Of a stretch of DNA of 8,479 bases, positions 1-5,619 are shown in pieces. Under the pieces are notes generated by a model that made no database searches, was not told the DNA's origin, and worked only from the letters and a program-made list of their open reading frames with translations. The DNA comes from JBDSEG01 sp039920165 (GTDB lineage Bacteria > Pseudomonadota > Gammaproteobacteria > Burkholderiales > Burkholderiaceae_C). The stretch lies in the NCBI GenBank assembly GCA_039920165.1, contig JBDSEG010000369.1, forward strand, positions 1 to 8,479, written 5' to 3'. A program made the position numbers and the translations under genes. Positions within the stretch are counted from its first letter, which is position 1. Each line of letters starts with the position of its first letter.

Positions 1-271
1 GGAACTGCAGCGCTGCGCCGCGGTGGCCGATCGACCAGTCGCTGCGCTTGTAGGTCTGGCGCTGCGCGGCGCAGGCCTGCAGCTCGCTCTTGAGCGGGCT
101 GTCGGTCATGTCGTTGACGAGGAAGAACGGGCGCGGCCCCAGCTGCACCGTGAGGTTTCGGCCGGCACCACGCGCGGCGTCGTCGGCATCGTCGGCGGAA
201 TGCGCCACAGCGAGCGCGGGAAGCAACGCCGCTCCGGCGGCCAGGGCGAATCGAATCAGGCAAGGGTACAT
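1..271 (-). CDS. Periplasmic glycerophosphodiester phosphodiesterase, N-terminal part (runs off the window)
   Basis: Only the first 90 residues are present; the gene continues beyond base 1. The ATG at 271 is preceded by a GGAG ribosome site. Residues 1-24 form a Sec signal peptide (short basic start, Ala/Leu-rich core, then AVAHS), so the enzyme should be exported. Near the window edge comes SIGHRGAALQF (about residues 80-90), the HRGA signature that opens the GDPD TIM barrel; its His and Arg are active-site residues in this family. The enzymes hydrolyse glycerophosphodiesters to glycerol-3-phosphate and an alcohol. About 55 residues lie between the signal peptide and HRGA, longer than in E. 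coli GlpQ, including a VQLGPRPFFLVNDM stretch that I recall from a proteobacterial GDPD subgroup. It lies 76 nt beyond the Bug receptor gene on the same strand and has no obvious link to gentisate breakdown. The metal-binding and later catalytic residues are out of view. Confidence 0.85.
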   Translation of the reverse strand, partial: MYPCLIRFALAAGAALLPALAVAHSADDADDAARGAGRNLTVQLGPRPFFLVNDMTDSPLKSELQACAAQRQTYKRSDWSIGHRGAALQF

Positions 272-347
272 GCAAGTCTCCGGTCTTGTTGAGGGCGTTC
301 CCATTCTGGACCCGCCCGGTGACATCGCCGTGACCCGCCTCGCCGCA

Positions 348-1325
348 TCACTCCAGGCTGATATCGGCCTTCTTGACGAGCTGCTCGTAGACCTTCGACT
401 TGGCTTCGGCGGCGCGCGTCATCTCCTCGGGCGACCAGCTGATCGGCTCGAAGGCGAAGGTATCGAAGCGCGACCGAAGCTCCGGGTCGGTCAGCACTTT
501 CGCCACACCGGCGTTGATCTTCGCCTTCAGCGCCGGTGCCATGCCCTTGGGCGAGGCCAGCACGACGAAGGCATTGACGTCGAAGTCCTTCGGCCCGCCG
601 GCCTCGGCCGCGGTCGGCACCTCGGGCTGCTGCGGCAGCCGCTTGCCCGAGGCGACCGCGATATAGCGCAGCTTGCCGGCCTTGAATGCGCCCGAACTGG
701 ACGGCAGCGTGCCCAGGCTCCAGGCCACGTCGCCCGCGCCCACCGAGGTGAACAGCTGGCTCACTTCCTTGTACGGGATGTGCTGCATCTCGATGCCGGT
801 CTGCAGTTCGAGCAGCGTCGCGCCGAGGTGTCCAGGGCTGCCCACACCCCACGAGCCGTAGGTCACCTTGCCGGGAGCGGCCTTGGCCGCGGCGACGATA
901 TCGCCGAGGGTCTTGAATTTCGAATCGGCCGGCACCGCGACCAGAAAGGTGGTGCGGAAGATCGACGCGACCGGTTCGAAATTTTTCACCGCCTCGGCGC
1001 CGCGCGCCTTGTACAGATGCGGCGTGACGGCGAGGTGGTCGCTGTCGAGTTGCAGCAGCGTGTAGCCGTCGGGCGTGGCGCGCTTGGCCGCGTCCATCGC
1101 GATCAGGCCGCCGCCGCCGGGCCGGTTCTCGACCAGCACGCGCTGGTTCCAGATCTTGCCGAGCTTCTCGGCCACCAGGCGCAACGTGGCATCCGGGCCG
1201 CTGCCGGGCGCGAAGGCGGTCATCAGCGTGACCGGCTTGTTCGGGTAGTCGGCCTGGGCGAAGGCCGGGGCATGGCCCAGGCCGATGCCGGCGGCGAGCG
1301 TGGCGAGGAGGGTTCTGCGGTGCAT
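348..1325 (-). CDS. Bug/TctC-family tripartite tricarboxylate transporter substrate receptor
   Basis: This 325-residue protein has the usual length for the family. The reading frame is open upstream to 1508, but the ATG at 1325 is chosen because a signal peptide starts exactly there (MHRRTLLATLAAGIGLGHAP, cleavage near AFAQA-DYP, about residue 25) and a GGAGA site lies 8 nt upstream. The mature protein starts with the Bug hallmark: DYPNKPVTLMTAFAPGSGPD (26-45), then ENRPGGGGLIAMDAA (66-80) and TPDGYTLL (84-91). Bug proteins are periplasmic two-domain receptors that bind carboxylates and hand them to TctA/TctB membrane partners. Neither partner is in the window, so this is an orphan receptor, as is common in Burkholderiales. 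It follows the gentisate dioxygenase by 34 nt, so it is probably co-transcribed and may bind 3-hydroxybenzoate, gentisate or a related acid. The ligand is inferred from context only. Confidence 0.93.
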   Translation of the reverse strand: MHRRTLLATLAAGIGLGHAPAFAQADYPNKPVTLMTAFAPGSGPDATLRLVAEKLGKIWNQRVLVENRPGGGGLIAMDAAKRATPDGYTLLQLDSDHLAVTPHLYKARGAEAVKNFEPVASIFRTTFLVAVPADSKFKTLGDIVAAAKAAPGKVTYGSWGVGSPGHLGATLLELQTGIEMQHIPYKEVSQLFTSVGAGDVAWSLGTLPSSSGAFKAGKLRYIAVASGKRLPQQPEVPTAAEAGGPKDFDVNAFVVLASPKGMAPALKAKINAGVAKVLTDPELRSRFDTFAFEPISWSPEEMTRAAEAKSKVYEQLVKKADISLE

Positions 1326-1333
1326 GGGAAGTG

Positions 1334-1338
1334 TCTCC
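1334..1338 (-). promoter_or_regulatory. Ribosome binding site of the Bug receptor gene
   Basis: GGAGA on the minus strand, 8 nt before the ATG at 1325. It supports this start over in-frame starts further upstream, which would overlap the dioxygenase gene and hide the signal peptide. Confidence 0.7.
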
Positions 1339-1359
1339 GGGGTTGACTGATCGAGCGAT

Positions 1360-2451
1360 TCAGGCGGCGAGCCGCTGTTCGCGAAACAGGCCGAGCTTTT
1401 CCTGCGCAGCGCGGTCCGAATAAGAGAACAGCACGAGATCGTCGCCCGCGTGCAGCGTGTACGACATCCAGCCCGGCACCACGACGATGTCGTGCGGCGT
1501 GAGCGCATGGCGCTGACCGCCCACGCGCAATTCGCCGTGGCCCTCGACGACGATGAACACCGCGCTGTCGGTCGAGCGGTAGGGCAGGGTGGCCAAGCCG
1601 GCCGGCAGCAAGCGGATCAGGGTCGCCATCGTGGGCATCGCCCAGCCGCCGTCCACCGGGTTCACGTAGCGCATCAGGTGGCCGAGGTGGGCGTCGGGCG
1701 CAGCACCGCGGGCCAGCGCGTGCAGCGCTTCGCGGGTACGGGCATACGGGTAGTTGAAGACCGGCGAGTTGAGCGTGCTCGCCCGGTGACCCACCGGCAG
1801 CAGCCCGCTGCCGTAGCGCGCCAGCGCATCGCCTTCCGGACGCGTGAGGGGCGCTTCGTCGGCTTCGTGGTCGTCGCGGAAGGTGCTGTTGAAGAAGGCC
1901 GCGATCGGGATGTCCAGGCCGTCGAGCCAGACCATCGGCACGTCGGTCTCGTTGCCGTGGTGGTGCCAGGTCCAGCTCGGCGTGATGACGAAATCGCCCG
2001 GCTGCATGCTCGTCTTCTCGCCCTCCACGGCCGTATAGGCGCCGCTGCCTTCGACGATGAAGCGCAGCGCACTTTGCGTGTGCCGATGCGCCGGCGCGAC
2101 CTCGCCCGGCATGATGAGCTGCAGCCCCGCATAGAGCGTGTTGGTGATGCGCGACTCGCCCGGCCACGCCGGGTTCTCGAGGATCAGCACCCGGCGCTCG
2201 GCCTCCATCGCGCTGATGTGGCTCGCCGATTCGAGCACCTGCGGGCGCACGTCGGGGTAGCCCCAACGGTGCGCCGCGCCGGCCGGCGTGGGCGCGGGCG
2301 GCACCAGTGATTTGAGGCGTGTCCACAGCGGCGCCATGTGCTGCGGGGCGATGCGCTCGTAATACGCTTCGCGGTCGGTTGCGGGCAGCGTCGGCGTCGG
2401 CGTCGCTGTCGTCGGCGTTGTCGTTGTCTTGGCTGTCGGGATCGTCTGCAT
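1360..2451 (-). CDS. gtdA: Gentisate 1,2-dioxygenase (bicupin, Fe(II) ring-cleavage enzyme)
   Basis: The enzyme opens gentisate (2,5-dihydroxybenzoate) with O2 to give maleylpyruvate, in the cytoplasm. The 363-residue product fits the family length. The first cupin carries the metal site: GEVAPAHRHT (His122 and His124 as ligands) and PSWTWHHHGN (158-167, His163 as the third ligand). The C-terminal cupin (about 296-345, VVEGHGELRV ... VVPGW) lacks these histidines, as is normal for the non-metal half. The ATG at 2451 is chosen because AAGGTGG (2464-2458) lies 6 nt upstream and the start sits 1 nt after the stop of the preceding hydrolase gene, which suggests translational coupling. An in-frame upstream start at 2478 would overlap that gene. 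The N-terminus (residues 6-24) is an unusual Thr/Pro-rich run before the conserved part begins at about residue 26. A 1-hydroxy-2-naphthoate or salicylate dioxygenase of the same family is possible, but the neighbours favour gentisate. Confidence 0.92.
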   Translation of the reverse strand: MQTIPTAKTTTTPTTATPTPTLPATDREAYYERIAPQHMAPLWTRLKSLVPPAPTPAGAAHRWGYPDVRPQVLESASHISAMEAERRVLILENPAWPGESRITNTLYAGLQLIMPGEVAPAHRHTQSALRFIVEGSGAYTAVEGEKTSMQPGDFVITPSWTWHHHGNETDVPMVWLDGLDIPIAAFFNSTFRDDHEADEAPLTRPEGDALARYGSGLLPVGHRASTLNSPVFNYPYARTREALHALARGAAPDAHLGHLMRYVNPVDGGWAMPTMATLIRLLPAGLATLPYRSTDSAVFIVVEGHGELRVGGQRHALTPHDIVVVPGWMSYTLHAGDDLVLFSYSDRAAQEKLGLFREQRLAA

Positions 2452-2452
2452 C

Positions 2453-3151
2453 TCACACCACCTTGACTCGAAGTTCACCCAGGCCGTCGATCCCGCCGAT
2501 CATGGTCTCGCCGCGCTGCACGGCGCCGACACCTTCGGGCGTGCCGGTATAGATCAGATCGCCCGAGCGCAGCTCGAAAAAGGTCGACAGGTGCGCGATG
2601 ACCTCGGGCACCGACCAGATCAGGTTGCCGATGTCGCTGCGCTGGCGTTCGGTGCCGTCGACCTGGACCCAGATCGCGCCGCTTGTCGGATGGCCCAACT
2701 GCCGGGCCGGCGCGAGCGGGCCGATCGGCGCCGAGCGGTCGAAGGCTTTGCCGAGCTCCCACGGCCGGCCCTTGTCACGCGCCGCGAGCTGCAGGTCGCG
2801 CCGCGTCATGTCCAGGCCCACCGCATAACCGAAGACGTGCTCGTTGGCGTGTTCGACGCCAATGTCGCACCCGGCCTTGCCGATCGCGACGACGAGTTCG
2901 ATCTCGTGGTGGTATTCGTTCGTCCGCGAGGGGTAGGCAATGTCCACGGTGTGTCCGGGCGGCACGACGACGGCCGCATTGTCCGGTTTGCAGAAGAAGA
3001 AGGGCGGCTCGCGGTCTGGGTCGAAGCCCATCTCGCGCGCATGCGCCGCATAGTTGCGGCCGACGCAGTAGACGCGACGCACCGGAAAGACGGCGTCGCT
3101 GCCGGCGACCGGAATGGTGACGCGGGATTCGGGTTCGAAGACGAAATTCAA
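2453..3151 (-). CDS. nagK: Fumarylpyruvate hydrolase (FAH family), TTG start
   Basis: This 232-residue FAH-fold protein should hydrolyse the ring-cleavage product of gentisate (fumarylpyruvate after isomerisation) to pyruvate and fumarate. Family landmarks are YCVGRNYAAHAREMG (28-42), REPPFFFCKPDNAA (47-60), EYHHEIELVVAIG (79-91) with metal ligands Glu83 and Glu85, and GLDMTRRDLQ (112-121) with the third ligand Asp114, followed by KGRPWELGKAFD. The start is TTG: the only in-frame sense codons upstream before the stop at 3185-3187 contain no ATG, GTG or TTG, and LNFVFEP aligns with the MSFVFxP start I recall for NagK-type proteins. The ribosome site is weak (GGATCG about 10 nt upstream). It lies between the monooxygenase (33 nt) and the dioxygenase (1 nt). 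Without an isomerase gene nearby, direct hydrolysis of maleylpyruvate cannot be excluded. Confidence 0.91.
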   Translation of the reverse strand: MNFVFEPESRVTIPVAGSDAVFPVRRVYCVGRNYAAHAREMGFDPDREPPFFFCKPDNAAVVVPPGHTVDIAYPSRTNEYHHEIELVVAIGKAGCDIGVEHANEHVFGYAVGLDMTRRDLQLAARDKGRPWELGKAFDRSAPIGPLAPARQLGHPTSGAIWVQVDGTERQRSDIGNLIWSVPEVIAHLSTFFELRSGDLIYTGTPEGVGAVQRGETMIGGIDGLGELRVKVV

Positions 3152-3184
3152 GGTCGATCCGATCGAAGAGGATTGATGCGAATG

Positions 3185-4411
3185 TCAGGCCGGCGCCAGG
3201 CAGTTATCGACGCGCCAGCCGTACAGCCATTCGAGCGCGTCGTAGAAGCGTTCGGGTGTGCGGTCGCGCCACAGGTCGTTTCGCACCAGTCGCTCGACGC
3301 CCTTGGCGTGAAAGATGCGCCCCATTTCGCGCGCCGAGAGCACGACGCGCGCAGTGCGCGCGATACGCGAGCGCGCGTAGTGCGCGAAGGCCGCTTCGAA
3401 GTCGCCCGCATGAATGCGCAGCGCCTCGCCCAGCGTGACCGCATCCTCGAGCGCCATGCAAGCGCCCTGCGCCAGGTACTGCAGGGTCGGATGTGCGGCG
3501 TCGCCGAGCAGCGTCGCGCGGCCGAAGGTCCACTGCCCGATCGGCTCGCGGTCGGCGGTGGCCCAGCGCTTCCAGCTCTTCGGCAGATCGATCAGCTGGC
3601 GTGCGCGCGGGCACACGCCTTCGAAATAGCTCTGCACCTCGGCCGCGCTGCCTTCGGTGACGCTCCATTCCTCGACCTCGCGGCTGTGGAAGGTGACGAC
3701 GACGTTGTACTGCTCGCCGCCGCGCAAGGGGTAGTGGACCAGGTGGCAGTTCGGCCCGACCCAGATGCTTGCCGCATTCCATTGGAGGTTTGCCGGAAAG
3801 TCCTTGCGGTCGACCACGGCGCGGTACACCACGTGGCCGGAAACGCGCGCCGGATCGTCCACATACTGCGCCCGCACCGCCGACTTGACGCCATCGGCGC
3901 CGATGAGCGCCAGACCGCGGTGGGTGGCACCGCGAGCATCGATGGCAGCGACGCCGTTGGCGTCCTGTTCGATGCGTCGCACCTGCGTCGACGTGACGAA
4001 TTCGATCGGTCCGCGTTCGCCGGCGCCGTCGCGCGCGGCCTCGAACAGGGTGCGGTGCAGGTCGGCGCGGTGGATCACCGCATACGGGTTGCCGAAGTGG
4101 GATCGAAACGCAACGCCGACCGGAATCCGGCCGACCAGGGCCTCGTCGATCGCATCGTGCATGACGAGTTCGTCCGTATAGACGGCGATGGCGCGCATCG
4201 GCTCGCCGACGCCGAGCGCATCGAAAGCGGCGAAGGCATTCGGGCCAAGCTGGATGCCGGCGCCGATTTCGCCGATCGCCGGCGCCTGCTCGAGCACCTG
4301 CACCGCGAAGCCCTGTTGCGCGAGCGCGAGCGCCGCCGCCAGACCGCCGATGCCGCCGCCGGCCACCAGGACCGGCGCAGAACGGGAACGGCTTGCGAGG
4401 GCAGCGACCAT
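3185..4411 (-). CDS. FAD-dependent monooxygenase, probable 3-hydroxybenzoate 6-hydroxylase
   Basis: A 408-residue single-component group A flavoprotein hydroxylase, predicted to use NADH and O2 to convert 3-hydroxybenzoate to gentisate. It shows the Rossmann FAD motif VAGGGIGGLAAA (16-27), the ALIGADG DG motif with Asp173, and RATLLGDAAHP (298-308), the second FAD motif with Asp304. His223 and Tyr227 in HLVHYPLRGG, and Gln311 in PTLQYLAQG, have the same relative spacing as the catalytic His213/Tyr217/Gln301 that I recall for Rhodococcus 3-hydroxybenzoate 6-hydroxylase; this match is from memory, not an alignment. The ATG at 4411 has GGAG 6 nt upstream; in-frame starts at 4441 and beyond lack a site and run into the control region or the regulator gene. 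First gene of an operon with the FAH hydrolase and gentisate dioxygenase, which both fit a gentisate product. A salicylate-type hydroxylase is the main alternative. Confidence 0.88.
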   Translation of the reverse strand: MVAALASRSRSAPVLVAGGGIGGLAAALALAQQGFAVQVLEQAPAIGEIGAGIQLGPNAFAAFDALGVGEPMRAIAVYTDELVMHDAIDEALVGRIPVGVAFRSHFGNPYAVIHRADLHRTLFEAARDGAGERGPIEFVTSTQVRRIEQDANGVAAIDARGATHRGLALIGADGVKSAVRAQYVDDPARVSGHVVYRAVVDRKDFPANLQWNAASIWVGPNCHLVHYPLRGGEQYNVVVTFHSREVEEWSVTEGSAAEVQSYFEGVCPRARQLIDLPKSWKRWATADREPIGQWTFGRATLLGDAAHPTLQYLAQGACMALEDAVTLGEALRIHAGDFEAAFAHYARSRIARTARVVLSAREMGRIFHAKGVERLVRNDLWRDRTPERFYDALEWLYGWRVDNCLAPA

Positions 4412-4417
4412 GGCGAT

Positions 4418-4421
4418 CTCC
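4418..4421 (-). promoter_or_regulatory. Ribosome binding site of the monooxygenase gene
   Basis: GGAG on the minus strand, 6 nt before the ATG at 4411. It decides this start against the in-frame ATG at 4441 (MFSAPLTEIAM...), which has no purine-rich site in front of it. Confidence 0.75.
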
Positions 4422-4428
4422 GTTAAGG

Positions 4429-4447
4429 GTGCACTGAACATCAGCAC
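4429..4447. repeat. Imperfect inverted repeat, candidate operator
   Basis: The sequence is GTG ca CTGA aca TCAG CAC. The inner 4-bp arms are perfect around a 3-nt centre; 3 more outer pairs form if two bases (4432-4433) are skipped. It lies between the presumed operon start site and the monooxygenase ribosome site, so it could be a protein-binding site or a weak hairpin in the leader. Confidence 0.4.
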
Positions 4448-4525
4448 ACTGACGATAAGTATAGTGATAACATCGTTGCGCCGCTGGGTGAAAACCCTGA
4501 GCCCGTCTGACTTGCTGCGAGGCCC

Positions 4526-5005
4526 ATGAAAACCCGCTCTGCGCCCGTTCCCGTGGTGGACCTCGATGCCCTGCCGGGCCACTACATCCGCCGGTTGCAG
4601 CAGATCGCGGTCGCGATCTTCCTGCAGGAAACCGAAGGCCACGGCGTGACGCCGGTGCAGTACGCGGCGCTGCAGTGCGTCGCGAACTCGCCCGGCATCG
4701 ACCAGCGCCGGCTGGCGCGCGCGATCGGCTTCGACACCTCGACCATCGCCGGCGTGTTGGACCGGCTCGAGGCCGGCGGCCAACTCCAGCGCAGTGCCGC
4801 GCCAGAGGACCGCCGGGTGCGGCGTCTCACGCTCACCCCTGCCGGACACGGCACGCTCGCCGCCGTGGTGCCGGCCATGCTGCGCGCCCAGGACCGCATG
4901 CTCGCGCCGCTGCCCAAGGCCGAGCGCGCCGAGTTCATGCGGATGCTGCGCGCGCTGGTGGGCGCGAACAACGAATTGAGTCGGGCCCCGCGCGGCGCGG
5001 ACTGA
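4526..5005 (+). CDS. MarR-family transcriptional regulator of the adjacent gentisate operon
   Basis: A 159-residue protein with the size and fold of MarR repressors: an N-terminal dimerisation helix (about 15-35, LPGHYIRRLQQIAVAIFLQE), a winged helix-turn-helix with GIDQRRLARAIGFD (57-70) and recognition helix TSTIAGVLDRLEAGG (71-85), and a wing with the signature EDRRVRRLTLTPAG (94-107), then C-terminal dimerisation helices. The ATG at 4526 has GAGG 3 nt upstream. It is divergent from the monooxygenase gene with 114 bp between. Known MarR regulators of this kind, such as MobR of Comamonas on 3-hydroxybenzoate genes, release DNA on binding the aromatic substrate, so 3-hydroxybenzoate or gentisate is the likely inducer here. 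That ligand and autoregulation are inferred from layout, not from binding-site residues. Confidence 0.92.
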   Translation: MKTRSAPVPVVDLDALPGHYIRRLQQIAVAIFLQETEGHGVTPVQYAALQCVANSPGIDQRRLARAIGFDTSTIAGVLDRLEAGGQLQRSAAPEDRRVRRLTLTPAGHGTLAAVVPAMLRAQDRMLAPLPKAERAEFMRMLRALVGANNELSRAPRGAD

Positions 5006-5013
5006 ACCGGGAT

Positions 5014-5031
5014 CGCGCGCTCAGCGCGGCG
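5014..5031. terminator. GC-rich hairpin between convergent genes, possible two-way terminator
   Basis: Between the regulator stop (5005) and the folA stop (5021-5023), CGCGC (5016-5020) and GCGCG (5024-5028) pair perfectly around a TCA loop, and two more pairs form if G5029 is bulged. There is no T-tract on either strand, so this is not a classic intrinsic terminator, and such hairpins arise easily at this GC content. Confidence 0.3.
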
Positions 5032-5518
5032 CGACCGCGCGGTAGGTCGCGAAGCTGTACTCGAAGCCCTGCTCGCTGCGGTGCCTCTCGCGCGCGACCG
5101 GCGTGAAGGCGCTGGCGTCGAAGGCAGGAAAGAAGACATCGGCGTCGAAGACCGCATCGATCTCCGTCAGAACCAGTTCATCGGCGTGCGCCAGCGCCTG
5201 CGCATAGACCTCGGCGCCGCCGATCACGAAGACCTTGGCTGAATCGCCGGCCAGCGCCAGCGCAGCGTCGAGCGACGCGGCCGGCTCGGCGCCTTCGGCA
5301 CGCCACGAAGGGTCGCGCGTCAGCACGATATTGCGCCGCCCGGGCAGTGGTTTTCCTATCGAGTCCCAGGTCTTGCGGCCCATCACGATCGGGCAGCCGA
5401 GGGTCGAACGCTTGAAGTGGCGCAGATCCTCGGACAGGTGGACGAGCAGCCGGTTGTCCTTGCCGATGCCGCGCAGGCGGTCGACCACGGCGATGAGGCT
5501 GACGAGGGGGCGGGTCAT
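5021..5518 (-). CDS. folA: Dihydrofolate reductase
   Basis: A 165-residue protein that reduces dihydrofolate to tetrahydrofolate with NADPH, for thymidylate and purine synthesis. It shows the whole DHFR pattern: GIGKDNRL (17-24), SEDLRHFKRSTLG (29-41) with the catalytic acid Asp31 (E. coli Asp27), PIVMGRKTWDSIGKPLPGRR (43-62) binding NADPH and folate, NIVLTRD (63-69), VFVIGGAEVYAQAL (96-109) and LTEID (117-121). At the positions of E. coli Trp22 and Pro25 it has Val26 and Ser29, which is unusual. The ATG at 5518 has no visible Shine-Dalgarno sequence, but no better start fits the N-terminal beta strand (PLVSLIAVVD). It converges with the regulator gene (15-nt gap) and diverges from the mutase gene, so it is probably transcribed alone. 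Confidence 0.97.
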   Translation of the reverse strand: MTRPLVSLIAVVDRLRGIGKDNRLLVHLSEDLRHFKRSTLGCPIVMGRKTWDSIGKPLPGRRNIVLTRDPSWRAEGAEPAASLDAALALAGDSAKVFVIGGAEVYAQALAHADELVLTEIDAVFDADVFFPAFDASAFTPVARERHRSEQGFEYSFATYRAVAPR

Positions 5519-5619
5519 GGCGCGATTGTCGGGCGTGCGCCGCGCCGCTGAACGAATCTCGCGGTCTGGGATGATGCGCGGTCAAATGCCAGTGTGCAAA
5601 GCCGCGTCGAGGAGTCCCC
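5519..5619. promoter_or_regulatory. Divergent promoter region of folA and methylmalonyl-CoA mutase
   Basis: These 101 bp must hold promoters for both directions unless one gene is read through from elsewhere. On the minus strand TTGACC (5585-5580), 5 of 6 to the -35 consensus, lies about 60 nt ahead of folA, with only a poor GAGATT-like -10 at 19-nt spacing. On the plus strand I find no convincing -35/-10 pair. The mutase ribosome site GAGGAG (5609-5614) is clear. Confidence 0.35.
5609..5614 (+). promoter_or_regulatory. Ribosome binding site of the mutase gene
   Basis: GAGGAG with 5 nt to the ATG at 5620. It fixes the start of the mutase; the same-strand frame that begins at 5235 is in another phase and antisense to folA. 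Confidence 0.8.

Larger units (their letters stand above)
4412..4525. promoter_or_regulatory. Divergent control region between the catabolic operon and its MarR regulator
   Basis: These 114 bp separate the two divergent start codons and contain an AT-rich island (4452-4476) in an otherwise GC-rich sequence. AGTATAGT at 4458-4465 reads as a -10-like TATACT on the minus strand (4463-4458) and TATAGT on the plus strand (4460-4465), each 5 of 6 to consensus; good -35 partners are not evident. Expected leaders would be about 40 nt (operon) and 55 nt (regulator). Candidate operator-like elements are the imperfect inverted repeat at 4429-4447 (GTG-ca-CTGA-aca-TCAG-CAC), ACGAT/ATCGT arms at 4452-4456 and 4472-4476, and a direct GATAA repeat at 4454 and 4466. 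A MarR dimer bound here could block both promoters until released by an aromatic ligand. The promoter positions and operator are inference. Confidence 0.6.

Noticed and set aside
272..347. Possible terminator between the Bug receptor and phosphodiesterase genes
   Set aside because: No stem longer than a few pairs and no T-tract; I see no supported signal in these 76 nt.
90..1346. 418-codon plus-strand frame opposite the Bug receptor
   Set aside because: Antisense shadow; the minus strand here encodes a signal peptide and Bug signature motifs.
1326..1508. 61-residue upstream extension of the Bug receptor
   Set aside because: It would overlap the dioxygenase gene and bury the signal peptide that begins at 1325.
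2429..4426. 665-codon plus-strand open frame opposite the gentisate operon
   Set aside because: It is antisense to three recognisable enzymes, is Arg/Asp/Ala/His-rich with no family motif, and is open only because GC-rich codon bias removes stops from the opposite frame.
4412..4849. N-terminal extension of the monooxygenase frame up to 4849
   Set aside because: It would cross the divergent control region and run antisense through the MarR gene; the GGAG-preceded ATG at 4411 starts right before the FAD motif.
4990..5033. Direct repeat GCGCGGCGCG at 4990-4999 and 5024-5033
   Set aside because: Low-complexity GC repeat across two gene ends; expected by chance at this base composition, with no sign of an insertion or attachment site.
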